The translations under genes were made by a program, and so were the position numbers. From Ochrobactrum chromiisoli (lineage in GTDB: Bacteria > Pseudomonadota > Alphaproteobacteria > Rhizobiales > Rhizobiaceae), in NCBI RefSeq assembly GCF_026241335.1, contig NZ_JAPHAV010000009.1:1-64000 (forward strand): a stretch of DNA of 64,000 bases. The letters run 5' to 3'. Of this stretch, positions 9,414 to 17,909 are shown in pieces. Within the stretch, counting starts at the first letter, position 1. Every line of letters starts with the position of its first letter. Below the pieces are notes generated by a model that did not search any database, was not told the origin of the DNA, and worked only from the letters and a program-made list of their open reading frames with translations.

Positions 9414-10190
9414 TCAGGTGTTACGAGGGAGCGAGCGCAAGGCGCGCTTGCAAATGCGTGCTGTAATGGGATTGCTGCTTTCATGGAGCCAACGATCACA
9501 GTGATTTCTTACCCAAAGAGCCTGTGTTTTACTTGCATCGTTGAGCCAGTTTCCCACTGAATCCTGAACATAGGCCGAAGGGTCTGCGCGCAGCGGTTCG
9601 AGGATTGGCAAGCCCAGTTCCGGTGCCTGTTTGAGCGCATCAATATGTTTGCACCACACGCCTCGCGGTCTTGTCGCTTCACTCGCAAAGCGGCGTAGCC
9701 GCTCGGATGGCTCTCTTGTCCAGACGGCAAGCTCGCTGATTGCGTTTCCAATGTCTTGTGCAATATCGGTTCGCACTGCCATCCATGCCCATTCGCGAAC
9801 ACCAAAATGCCTGTCGTCTGCCAAAGGCTTCATCAGATCAAGACGGTTGGAAAGGGCCAGGCTTTCATCTGCTGCGATGACAAAGCACGCCCATCCCCTC
9901 ACGGTGTCAGAGGGGTGACTGCGCAATGTCTCTGCAATGCCAAGGCCCAGGCCATTGTAAATTAAACGCCCGGCTAAAGTCATTCTGCGTGAAATACCTT
10001 CGCCAGACGCTTGCTTAAGCGTGGCCACAGCTCCAGCACCCAATTGAGGTATTGCGTAGTGCATGAGTTTAGCAAAATCGACAGCCAAACATTCGGTCAG
10101 CACCGCAGCTTCAGCTGTCCCGCTGTTGAGGGCATCCAGACGGTCGGGCGCAATCGCGCTCACCCCCCTGCCACTTGGCACTTTCGTCAC
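9414..10190 (-). CDS. HEAT-repeat DNA alkylation-repair-like protein (AlkC/AlkD superfamily)
   Basis: 258 residues, all-helical, built of HEAT-like repeats. The motif LRRFASEATRPRGVW (around residue 145) strongly resembles the RRLASEGTRPRLPW signature of AlkC-type 3-methyladenine glycosylases, and WACFVIAADES and VREWAWMAVR are repeat helices. The start is GTG at 10190, which overlaps the TGA of the upstream MarR gene (GTGA), with an AGGA ribosome site six bases before it. Tight coupling to a MarR regulator suggests induction by a chemical stress. Activity on alkylated bases is inferred, not shown. Confidence 0.7.
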   Translation of the reverse strand: MTKVPSGRGVSAIAPDRLDALNSGTAEAAVLTECLAVDFAKLMHYAIPQLGAGAVATLKQASGEGISRRMTLAGRLIYNGLGLGIAETLRSHPSDTVRGWACFVIAADESLALSNRLDLMKPLADDRHFGVREWAWMAVRTDIAQDIGNAISELAVWTREPSERLRRFASEATRPRGVWCKHIDALKQAPELGLPILEPLRADPSAYVQDSVGNWLNDASKTQALWVRNHCDRWLHESSNPITARICKRALRSLPRNT

Positions 10191-10717
10191 GATTTTTCCT
10201 CCGAAAGCGAAGCGAATGGGCTTTGGCTGCTCGTTGTCAGATTGCTCTTTGCCATTTCGAGCAAACTGCTCAACATCTCTCGCTGCTGACTGTTAAACCC
10301 CGAAAACAACGAGGCTATCCACCGACTGTGTTCATTGAACAGATCCAGCGCCATGGCCTCACCCTTTGGGGTCAAACGCACCAGCACCTTGCGCCGATCC
10401 TCAATATGACCGTGGCGGACAAGAAATCCATCGCGCTCAAGACCATCCAGCAGCCCGGTAATTGTCGCACGCGTTACCCCGGACAGTTCTGATAGCTCGT
10501 GCGGTGAAAGGCCGTCATCCTGATTGCGCAAAAGAAAAAGCAATACAAACTTGCTTTCTGACAATTGATACGGCGCCAGCCGAGCAGCACAAGCGCGATC
10601 AATCGCAGTCGCCAATGCAAGCACTTCGAAACAAAGACGCATATCATCAATATTCGCCTCCCCACGCCGACGGGCCTCATCAATCAGAGCGGTATATTTT
10701 TGATCCAGATTTATCAT
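10187..10717 (-). CDS. MarR-family transcriptional regulator
   Basis: A winged-helix repressor of 176 residues. Visible features are the recognition region LSPHELSELSGVTRATITGLLDGLERDGFLVRH and the wing DRRKVLVRLTPKG. An upstream in-frame TTG (10753) would give 12 more residues, but that TTG is the first half of a TTGACA -35 box, so ATG at 10717 (MINLDQKY) is the better start. The message would then be leaderless or nearly so. A 29-bp palindrome covers the promoter (10716-10744), which is the expected place for autorepression. It heads a three-gene operon with the AlkC-like gene and a small unknown gene. Confidence 0.85.
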   Translation of the reverse strand: MINLDQKYTALIDEARRRGEANIDDMRLCFEVLALATAIDRACAARLAPYQLSESKFVLLFLLRNQDDGLSPHELSELSGVTRATITGLLDGLERDGFLVRHGHIEDRRKVLVRLTPKGEAMALDLFNEHSRWIASLFSGFNSQQREMLSSLLEMAKSNLTTSSQSPFASLSEEKS

Positions 10718-10756
10718 ACGGCACCATATAATATGGCGCCGTATTAATGTCAAACA
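10716..10756 (-). promoter_or_regulatory. Promoter and palindromic operator of the marR operon
   Basis: On the minus strand TTGACA (10753-10748) is followed after 17 bases by TATATG. A near-perfect palindrome, ATACGGC ... GCCGTAT (10716-10744, three central-symmetric mismatches), spans spacer, -10 and start codon. This is the usual layout for MarR autorepression. Confidence 0.6.
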
Positions 10757-10889
10757 CGCATTTCACGCCGACCGGATTGTGCTCTGAAGCGTTTCAGAAA
10801 AAGTGCAAAACGCGCTCCGATGTAACGTCTCCCGACCCCATCATCACCTTGGCGACAGCAGGCGGGCGTTCTTTTGAAGACAAAACTGT

Positions 10890-11330
10890 CTATCTCATCT
10901 CACGATCAATATCACGTCTGAGCACAATCGCAGTTGTAAGATCTTCCACAGTCTCATGCACCGCAATCAGATCGCGAACGCGATTGAGCCCGTCAATCGA
11001 CCCCGTTTCCAGCTCAACAATAAGATCAAGCTGACCGCTGACCGATGATACCCGGCGCACTTCCGGATGCCGCGCAAGGATGTCCAGCAACTCATGTGCT
11101 GGGGTCCGTCGCAAATTGATCAAAAACGTTGCGTGAATAACATTCGGGTCGATTTCGCCAATGTCAGCGCGGTAGCCGCGGATAACACCACTTTTCTCAA
11201 GATTGGTGACGCGTTCGCTTGTTGCACTTCGTGACAGCCCGATACGTCCGGCCAAAGTTTTAAGCGCTATGCGGGCTTCCTTGGACAAAATTGCCAGTAT
11301 TTCACGATCTTTTGCGTCAAGTTCCCGCAT
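10890..11330 (-). CDS. Lrp/AsnC-family transcriptional regulator
   Basis: 146 residues with the standard two-domain layout. N-terminal HTH: LDAKDREILAILSKEARI, then LAGRIGLSRSATSERV. C-terminal RAM ligand domain: VRRVSSVSGQLDLIVELE and LTTAIVLRRDI. It is divergent from the kinase/peptidase/aminotransferase fusion, and palindromic sites lie between the two genes and again before the ABC transporter. It probably senses an amino acid or amine that this cluster degrades. Confidence 0.9.
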   Translation of the reverse strand: MRELDAKDREILAILSKEARIALKTLAGRIGLSRSATSERVTNLEKSGVIRGYRADIGEIDPNVIHATFLINLRRTPAHELLDILARHPEVRRVSSVSGQLDLIVELETGSIDGLNRVRDLIAVHETVEDLTTAIVLRRDIDREMR

Positions 11331-11347
11331 TATTTACCTATTCACAT

Positions 11348-11396
11348 GACCGGACATGTGCCGGTCCATTCCGACAAAGTGCCGGTTATCCCGACA
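11348..11396. promoter_or_regulatory. Candidate Lrp operators in the divergent promoter
   Basis: Two linked motifs: TGCCGG-N6-CCGACA (11359-11376) and TGCCGG-TTAT-CCCGACA (11380-11396), preceded by GACCGG ... CCGGTC. The same grammar recurs at 14649-14684 upstream of the transporter, which points to one regulator. Confidence 0.55.
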
Positions 11397-11469
11397 GGAT
11401 ACTTGATGCCCGAAAATACATTGCATGCCAAGCTGCAGATAAGAAATCAAACTTGGAAAAACTCTGACT

Positions 11470-14400
11470 ATGACCGATCTCTCCCATCCTGCTCCCCAGT
11501 TCTCTGCTGCCGATGCTGAAAGGCTCGCCAGGGAACTCTTCGGCGTAACGGCAAGCGCGACAGCACTCGATAGCGAACGTGATCGCAATTATCGGCTCAA
11601 AACTGTAACAGATGCCGGTTGGATTCTGAAAATCGTTAATGCCAGTGAACCAAGGCTTGAAAGTGAGTTTCAGACCGCACTCTTAAACCACCTTGCCAAT
11701 GCCAATTCAAATTTAACGGTGCCGTTCCTGAAACCGAGTCTTTCGGGCGATTTTCTGGCCTCTGCTGTTGCAGAGGATGGTGAGAAACATGCGCTGCGGC
11801 TGGTTGGCTGGCTCCCCGGTACACCGCTTGCTCAGGTGCCGAGAACATTTGATCTTATGCGCAATCTCGGTCACGCGCTTGGCGAACTTGATCATGCATT
11901 GCAGGGCTTCATTCATCCGGGGGCCTTACGCGAGCTGGATTGGGATTTACGCCATGCAGCACGTGCGCGCACGCGCCTGCATTTTGTTCGAGATGCGCAA
12001 AAACAAGCGCTCCTTGATCGTTTTATCACGCGCTTTGAAAAATCAGTCGCACCCAAACTGTCGAGCCTGCGCGCTCAGGTCATTCATAATGATGCCAATG
12101 ACTGGAACATTCTGGTCGACAAGAATGACAACGAAAAAATCGCTGGCCTGATTGATTTCGGCGATGCCGTTCATACTGTTTTGATTGCAGAAGTCGCCAT
12201 CGCTTGTGCCTATGCTGCACTCGATATGGAAGACCCGATCGGTGCGGCAGCAGCGCTGACAGCGGGGTTCCACGAAAAATACCCGCTTCAGCCAGAAGAA
12301 ATAGACCTTCTGTTCGATCTCATTGCTATGCGCCTTGTAACCAGCGTGACGTTTTCCGCGTCCCGTCACGATAAGACCGACGACAATCCATATCTTGCAA
12401 TCAGTGAAGCGCCTGCATGGCGCCTGCTGGAAAAAATGGATGCAATGAATCCGCGCTTCGCAACAGCCATTTTGCGTAAAGCATGTGGGTTTGACGCCAT
12501 TGATGGAGCTGGCGCTGTTCGAAATTGGATTGCAGAGAACAAGACGTCTTTTGCTCCGATGCTGCGTCCGGCGGCGGCAACCATGAAGAAGGCGATTGTC
12601 CCTTACGGTGATGCAACCCACTTTATGACAGTCGCATCGGCCGAGCAGCGCGCGCGCGAAGCGACACAATGGTGGGATGATTTCTGCTCAGACAACAATA
12701 TCGAACTGGGCATTGGCGCATGGGGTGAAAAACGCACGGTCTACACTGACAAGGCTTTTGAATCTCGTTTCATCGAAGGGCAGCGCCGTATTCATCACCT
12801 CGGCGTCGATTTATTCATGCCCGCCGGAACGCCACTTTACACGCCCTTGGCTGCAACGGTTATCAGTGTCGAAATCGAGCACGAACCCCTTGGATATGGT
12901 GGCCTGATCAAGCTTGAACACCGTCCTGACGGCTGCCCTCCTTTCGTGACCCTTTGGGGACATATGGCGCATGAAGCACTTGAACGCCTGCAGCCAGGCC
13001 AGTTACTTCAGGCTGGCGATCTTGTCGGGCATATGGGCGATATTCACGAAAATGGTGGATGGACGCCGCATCTGCATTTCGAAATAACCACCGACATCCA
13101 TCTCACCGCAACGGAAATTCTGGGTGTGGGTGAAGCAGCCTATCTCGATGTCTGGGCGGATTTGTTTCCCGACGCTTCAGCCCTTGCAGGTATTCCGCCT
13201 GAAACATTCCACCAGGACGGACATACCCGCGCTGAGATTATTAAAAAACGCAAAGAAATTTTGCTGCCAAACCTGACGATTTCCTATTCGGAGCCGATCA
13301 AGTTCGTTCGCGGTGACGGCGCATGGCTCATTGACAACAAGGGGCGTGCCTATCTCGACTGTTTCAACAATGTCTGCCACATTGGCCACGCTCATCCGGA
13401 CGTTGTGGAGGCAATTGCCCGGCAGGCGGCATTGCTGAATACCAATACCCGCTATTTGCACGATAATATCGTCAATTACGCTGAACGTCTGACGGCAACA
13501 TTGCCGGAAGGACTAACGGTGGCCTCTTTTGCCTGTTCTGGCAGCGAGGCCAACAGTCTGGCATTGCGCATGGCCCGCACACATACCGGTCGCAAGGAAG
13601 CTATCGTTCTTGACTGGGCGTATCATGGTACGACGCAGGAACTGATCGACCTAAGCCCTTATAAATATAAACGCAAAGGCGGTAAGGGACGGCCTGATCA
13701 TGTATATGAAGGGATCATTCCCGATAGCTATCATGCACCGGAAGATTGGCCTGTTGAAGAACATGCCAAACGCTTTGCTCAGAACATCGCCGAACACATT
13801 GATACAATGCGCCGTCAAGGTCGCTCTCCGGCGTATTTCCTGGCGGAATCCATCCCAAGTGTCGCCGGACAGGTTTTTCTGCCAGAGGGCTATCTCAATG
13901 AAGTGTATGCCATGGTGCGCGCTGCGGGCGGCATCTGCATTGCCGACGAAGTGCAGGTCGGTTTTGGCCGTGTCGGCAGCCATTGGTGGGCGTTTGAAAT
14001 GCAGGATGTCGTTCCTGATATCGTGACAATGGGCAAACCCATCGGCAATGGTCACCCGATGTCTGCGGTTGTGACAACGCGCGAAGTGGCCGACAGCTTC
14101 AACAATGGAATGGAATATTTCAACACGTTTGGAGGCAATCCGGTATCCTGCGCCGCCGGGCTTGCTGTTCTTGATGTGATTGAACGGGATAAATTGCGCG
14201 AACGCGCCCTCGATGTGGGCAATTATCTGCTTGCTGGTTTTAAAGAGATGCAGAAGCGTTACGACATTATCGGCGATGTCCGTGGGCGTGGTCTGTTTCT
14301 GGGAATCGAACTGGTCACGGATAGAAAAACCAAAGCTCCCGCAACCGCATTGGCACGACAGATCAATGATGGTGCAAGAGAGCGCGGTATTCTGATGGGG

Positions 14401-14517
14401 ACCGAAGGGCCACATGACAATGTGCTGAAAATGCGCCCGTCGATGGTTTTCAGCCGCGCAAATGCCGATCATCTTCTTGATGTTCTCAATGACAGCTTTG
14501 CAGCAGCCCTGAAATAA
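11470..14517 (+). CDS. Three-domain fusion: APH-type kinase, M23 peptidase, class-III PLP phospho-lyase/aminotransferase
   Basis: 1015 residues. Domain 1 (about 1-340) is an aminoglycoside-phosphotransferase/choline-kinase fold with [13 protein letters not shown] (near 204) and IDFGD (near 227). Domain 2 (about 420-560) is LytM/M23-like, with [12 protein letters not shown] (near 442), TLWGHM and HLHFEI (near 535). Domain 3 (about 575-1015) is a fold-type I class-III aminotransferase: [21 protein letters not shown], and PLP lysine in [10 protein letters not shown] (near 856). The kinase resembles hydroxylysine kinase, and the last domain resembles AGXT2L-type phospho-lyases, which remove ammonia and phosphate from phosphorylated amino alcohols. 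Kinase plus phospho-lyase makes a two-step degradation of an amine with a hydroxyl group (5-hydroxylysine or ethanolamine type). The role of M23 is unclear: no signal peptide is present. An Lrp regulator and an amino-acid ABC transporter flank it. Confidence 0.85.
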   Translation: MTDLSHPAPQFSAADAERLARELFGVTASATALDSERDRNYRLKTVTDAGWILKIVNASEPRLESEFQTALLNHLANANSNLTVPFLKPSLSGDFLASAVAEDGEKHALRLVGWLPGTPLAQVPRTFDLMRNLGHALGELDHALQGFIHPGALRELDWDLRHAARARTRLHFVRDAQKQALLDRFITRFEKSVAPKLSSLRAQVIHNDANDWNILVDKNDNEKIAGLIDFGDAVHTVLIAEVAIACAYAALDMEDPIGAAAALTAGFHEKYPLQPEEIDLLFDLIAMRLVTSVTFSASRHDKTDDNPYLAISEAPAWRLLEKMDAMNPRFATAILRKACGFDAIDGAGAVRNWIAENKTSFAPMLRPAAATMKKAIVPYGDATHFMTVASAEQRAREATQWWDDFCSDNNIELGIGAWGEKRTVYTDKAFESRFIEGQRRIHHLGVDLFMPAGTPLYTPLAATVISVEIEHEPLGYGGLIKLEHRPDGCPPFVTLWGHMAHEALERLQPGQLLQAGDLVGHMGDIHENGGWTPHLHFEITTDIHLTATEILGVGEAAYLDVWADLFPDASALAGIPPETFHQDGHTRAEIIKKRKEILLPNLTISYSEPIKFVRGDGAWLIDNKGRAYLDCFNNVCHIGHAHPDVVEAIARQAALLNTNTRYLHDNIVNYAERLTATLPEGLTVASFACSGSEANSLALRMARTHTGRKEAIVLDWAYHGTTQELIDLSPYKYKRKGGKGRPDHVYEGIIPDSYHAPEDWPVEEHAKRFAQNIAEHIDTMRRQGRSPAYFLAESIPSVAGQVFLPEGYLNEVYAMVRAAGGICIADEVQVGFGRVGSHWWAFEMQDVVPDIVTMGKPIGNGHPMSAVVTTREVADSFNNGMEYFNTFGGNPVSCAAGLAVLDVIERDKLRERALDVGNYLLAGFKEMQKRYDIIGDVRGRGLFLGIELVTDRKTKAPATALARQINDGARERGILMGTEGPHDNVLKMRPSMVFSRANADHLLDVLNDSFAAALK

Positions 14518-14541
14518 TCACTTTAAGAGAACGCTGATTTT

Positions 14542-14590
14542 AAGGCTGTATTTTTGTTCGGTTTGCCGGGCAAAAATACAGCCTTTTTTA
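14542..14590 (+). terminator. Rho-independent terminator after the fusion gene
   Basis: A 15-bp perfect stem, AAGGCTGTATTTTTG pairing with CAAAAATACAGCCTT, loop of 14, then a T run. It separates the fusion gene from the ABC transporter, which therefore needs its own promoter. Confidence 0.85.
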
Positions 14591-14648
14591 TTGGCCGGAT
14601 TTCCCGGCGCCCATCACAACAATTCATACATGTCCCCCGGCCAGCCCT

Positions 14649-14684
14649 CCGACAATATGCCGGTTAATTCCGGCAATGTGTCGG
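14649..14684. promoter_or_regulatory. Nested palindrome upstream of the ABC transporter (candidate Lrp site)
   Basis: Outer arms CCGACA ... TGTCGG enclose inner arms TGCCGG-TTAATT-CCGGCA, with an AT-rich centre as in Lrp-family sites. The CCGACA-N3-TGCCGG-TTA order is shared with 11371-11388. Confidence 0.6.
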
Positions 14685-14800
14685 GCCGGCAGACATATTG
14701 CTGGATGCTTGAATTCAGAGCCTGTGCGAAGCTCATTGATGAAGGTTGATGGCAAACCATAACCCTAGAAGAAAAAGAAAAATCCAGAGGAAACCAAAAA

Positions 14801-15586
14801 ATGAATTCCAGGCTCAAGCGTTTGATTGCCGTTGCTGCTGTGGCAATTTCTGCAACTTTTTCAATAGCTCCAGTGCAAGCTGATGAGCTGGAAAAGCTTA
14901 AAGAATCTGGCGAAATGCGTATTGCAATGAGCGGTCAATACCCCCCGTTCAGCTTTACCAATGAGCAGAATGAAGTGGTGGGCTTCGATGTGGCGATTGG
15001 CTCGGCCATTGCCGAAAAAATCGGTGTTAAGCCCAAAATCGTGACAACGCCTTTTGACGGTATTATTGCCGGTCTTCTGGCCAAAAAATACGATGCCGTT
15101 GTTGCCTCCATGACGATTACGCCGGAACGTGAGAAGGCAGTCGATTTTGTTGGACCATACTATCATGCGGGCCGCACGATCGTTGTCAAAGACAGCTCCC
15201 CTATTCAGAAGCTCGAAGAACTTAACGGCAAAACCGTTGGTGTCACAATGGGCGATTCCCACGAAAAATGGGCCAAAGCACAAGGTGATCTGACTGTTCG
15301 CACCTATAAGGGTCTGCCTGAAATGTTGATCGACCTTGATGCAGGTCGTCTGGATGCGCTTGTTATGGACAGCATTCCAGTGATGATTGCTGTGAAGGAA
15401 ACGGGCCAGAAGGTTCGTATTCTCGAAACGCCAAATATTGAAGGCGCGCGCGAAGCGCTCGGTATTGCGATCCGCAAAAATAACCCGGAACTCAAGGCAG
15501 CCATGCAGAAAGCCCTCGACGAGATGCTTGCTGATGGCAGCTACGAAAAAATCTCGATGGAATGGATCGGCAGCGACATTCGCTGA
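14801..15586 (+). CDS. ABC transporter, periplasmic amino-acid-binding protein
   Basis: 261 residues of the SBP_bac_3 family. The signal peptide covers residues 1-27 (MNSRLKRLIAVAAVAISATF, cut after VQA). The mature start MRIAMSGQYPPFSF and VVGFDVAIGSAIA are family signatures. The ribosome site AGAGGAAA precedes the ATG. It is the first gene of an SBP-permease-permease-ATPase operon. Ligand is probably a polar or cationic amino acid, possibly hydroxylysine-like judging by the fusion gene upstream; that is inference. Confidence 0.9.
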   Translation: MNSRLKRLIAVAAVAISATFSIAPVQADELEKLKESGEMRIAMSGQYPPFSFTNEQNEVVGFDVAIGSAIAEKIGVKPKIVTTPFDGIIAGLLAKKYDAVVASMTITPEREKAVDFVGPYYHAGRTIVVKDSSPIQKLEELNGKTVGVTMGDSHEKWAKAQGDLTVRTYKGLPEMLIDLDAGRLDALVMDSIPVMIAVKETGQKVRILETPNIEGAREALGIAIRKNNPELKAAMQKALDEMLADGSYEKISMEWIGSDIR

Positions 15587-15661
15587 TCGACATCCAATCC
15601 GGCCCGGTTGCCCTTTGTCAGCTGATCCGGGCCGGTTCATACGAGTTTTCGGAGTGATTTT

Positions 15662-16309
15662 ATGGATCTAGCGCTAATGCAGCGTGTCCTCCCGTTTTTT
15701 CTGGAGGCTGCGTGGGTCACAATCCAGGTTTCTGTGCTTGCTCTTTTATTAGGGTTTGCGATTGCAGGGTTTCTCGTCGCGGCACGTTTGTCCAACAATA
15801 AAGCACTGCGCTTTTTATCTGGTGCCTATGTCAGTGTTTTTCGGGGAACGCCCTGTCTGGTGCAGCTTTTCGTGCTTTACTTCGGCGGACCACAAATTGG
15901 CCTTGAACTGGACCCCTATGCGGCAGGTATTGTCGGGCTCGGTTTGAATATTGCCGCCTATATGGCTGAATCCATTCGTGGTGCAATTGCGAGTGTGGAT
16001 AGAGGACAGACGGAAGCTGCTCGCTCTATTGGCTTTGATCGCGAACGCACACTTCGTTTAATTGTTCTGCCGCAAGCCGCCCGCCTGATGATCCGTCCGC
16101 TCGGCGTCAATGCAGTGGCACTCGTAAAAGGGTCAGCATTGGTTTCAACAATTTCTGTTGTGGAACTGACCTACACAGCGCAGCGCTTCATCAGCTCGAC
16201 CTATAAGCCCTTCGAAATATTCGCCGTTGCTGCAATTCTTTACATGATCATTGTCTATATCGTTATCATGATTGTCGATCTTCTCGACAAACGTTTTGCG
16301 CCGCGTTGA
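15662..16309 (+). CDS. ABC transporter permease (HisM/GlnP type), first
   Basis: 215 residues with about five membrane segments and the permease EAA loop (QTEAARSIGFDRERTLRLIVLPQAAR). The N-terminal FRGTPCLVQLFVLYFG block is typical of polar amino-acid permeases. GGAG precedes the ATG. It pairs with the next gene as a heterodimer. Confidence 0.9.
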   Translation: MDLALMQRVLPFFLEAAWVTIQVSVLALLLGFAIAGFLVAARLSNNKALRFLSGAYVSVFRGTPCLVQLFVLYFGGPQIGLELDPYAAGIVGLGLNIAAYMAESIRGAIASVDRGQTEAARSIGFDRERTLRLIVLPQAARLMIRPLGVNAVALVKGSALVSTISVVELTYTAQRFISSTYKPFEIFAVAAILYMIIVYIVIMIVDLLDKRFAPR

Positions 16310-16320
16310 GGGAGGATCAA

Positions 16321-16980
16321 ATGCCAGCTCTCGACTTCAGTATTGTCCCTCCCTATGCCGAATTGCTGCTGACTGGATTGTGGTGGACGCTTGTTCTCGC
16401 CGTCTCGTCCAGTATTTTAAGTTTTGCCTTCGGTATCTTTTTCGCGCTCATCGTCCTTTATGCGCCGTTGGTGCTTGCATATCCGATACGCTTTTTCATG
16501 TGGCTGTTCATGGGAACGCCGCTGCTTTTGCAACTCTATCTCATCTATTATGGTCTGGTTCAGATCGGCGTCGATATTCCTGCACTGTTTGCGGGCATCA
16601 TTGGTCTGAGCCTGCATTTCGCCGTTTACAATGCTGACGTCATTCGCGCTGGCATTCTCTCTGTTGATCAGGGACAGACAGAAGGCGCGCGATCAATCGG
16701 ACTGAGCCGTGCGCAGGCTTTGCGCTACATTATCATTCCCCAAGGCGTCAGAAACACCATCGCGCCCATCGGCAACAACATGATCGTATTGTTGAAAGAT
16801 ACATCCCTCGTTTCAATCATCGGCATTGCAGAGCTTGTTCACAGCGCCCAGATCGCCATCAGTGAAACATATAGCCCGTTTGAATTTTATCTGACCGCTG
16901 CCGCACTTTATTATCTGGCTAATCTTGTGATGGAAGCAGGTCTAAGGCGCATTGAAGGAAAAGTGGAGGTGACGCGATGA
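16321..16980 (+). CDS. ABC transporter permease (HisQ/GlnP type), second
   Basis: 219 residues, with the EAA loop [22 protein letters not shown] and the [16 protein letters not shown] block. A TTG start at 16306 is possible, but GGAGG (16311-16315) is correctly placed for ATG at 16321, giving MPALDFS. The end overlaps the ATPase start by four bases (ATGA), so translation is coupled. Confidence 0.9.
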   Translation: MPALDFSIVPPYAELLLTGLWWTLVLAVSSSILSFAFGIFFALIVLYAPLVLAYPIRFFMWLFMGTPLLLQLYLIYYGLVQIGVDIPALFAGIIGLSLHFAVYNADVIRAGILSVDQGQTEGARSIGLSRAQALRYIIIPQGVRNTIAPIGNNMIVLLKDTSLVSIIGIAELVHSAQIAISETYSPFEFYLTAAALYYLANLVMEAGLRRIEGKVEVTR

Positions 16981-17753
16981 GCACTCTAAACCCAATGGTG
17001 GAAGTTAAAGGTGCCCGCAAAGCCTACGGCGCGCTTGAGGTTCTCAAAGGGATCGACCTTTCTGTGTCACGCGGCCAGATCATTGCCATTATTGGCCCAA
17101 GTGGATCAGGCAAGAGCACACTGTTGCGTTCTATCAATCATCTTGAAACCCTTAATGGCGGAGAGGTATGGCTTGATGGGATGCAGGTTAATCAACCTCT
17201 CAAAGGACAGGCCTTTGAAAAGCATATCAATGCCGTGCGCCAGCAGATGGGAATGGTGTTTCAGCATTTCAATCTCTTCCCGCATCTGACTGTCGTAGAA
17301 AATATTACGCTTGGGCCGATGAAGCTGAAGGGAATGTCCAAGTCTGCGGCGCGTGAACTCGCCAAGGAGCTGCTTTCCAAGGTGGGACTTTCAGAGAAAG
17401 TGGATGTTTATCCATCACGCCTTTCGGGCGGCCAAAAGCAACGTGTCGCTATTGCCCGCGCTTTAGCGATGCAGCCCAAGGTCATGCTCTTTGATGAAGC
17501 CACATCTGCGCTGGACCCGGAACTGGTTGAGGAAGTCAATCTTGTCATGAAGCAGCTTGCCGCTGAACATATGACCATGTTGATTGTAACCCATGAAATG
17601 CGCTTTGCCGGCGAAGTTGCAGATAAGATCATCTTTATGGACAGAGGTGTGGTTGTGGAGCAAGGAGCGCCGAAAGATATATTGTCAAACCCTCAGAATG
17701 ATCGCACCCGTGCTTTTTTAAGGACGTATCTCGCACATTCGACGCTGCTTTGA
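16977..17753 (+). CDS. ABC transporter ATP-binding protein (polar amino acid)
   Basis: 258 residues of the GlnQ/HisP class. Walker A is GPSGSGKST (near 40), the signature is [16 protein letters not shown], Walker B is [14 protein letters not shown], and the switch histidine is in IVTHEM. Last gene of the operon; a GAGCATAATCCCC palindrome follows at 17776-17814. Confidence 0.93.
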   Translation: MSTLNPMVEVKGARKAYGALEVLKGIDLSVSRGQIIAIIGPSGSGKSTLLRSINHLETLNGGEVWLDGMQVNQPLKGQAFEKHINAVRQQMGMVFQHFNLFPHLTVVENITLGPMKLKGMSKSAARELAKELLSKVGLSEKVDVYPSRLSGGQKQRVAIARALAMQPKVMLFDEATSALDPELVEEVNLVMKQLAAEHMTMLIVTHEMRFAGEVADKIIFMDRGVVVEQGAPKDILSNPQNDRTRAFLRTYLAHSTLL

Positions 17754-17775
17754 TCTAACCCAGACAATAGCATTC

Positions 17776-17814
17776 GAGCATAATCCCCACCGGAGCGCGG
17801 CGGGGATTATGCTC
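17776..17814. repeat. Palindromic repeat / probable terminator hairpin
   Basis: GAGCATAATCCCC pairs with GGGGATTATGCTC across a 13-base GC-rich loop. A related hairpin (AAGCATAATC ... GATTATGCTT) lies at 56643-56683. It has no T run, so a simple intrinsic terminator is less likely than a REP-like element that may stop transcription or protect mRNA ends. Confidence 0.6.
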
Positions 17815-17909
17815 TAAAATCAGTGTTTTTATCGCTTTCATTTGCAAATGTGCCACCAAATGAATAACCGTCTTTGATCAGGGGATTTAGAGGTGGATAA
17901 TCTAGCTAA

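Noticed and set aside
13651-14472. Minus-strand frame of 273 codons opposite the aminotransferase domain
   Set aside because: Antisense to a conserved PLP enzyme domain, no motifs of its own.
14861-15640. Minus-strand frame of 259 codons opposite the amino-acid-binding protein
   Set aside because: Antisense to a clear solute-binding protein; no domain or ribosome site.
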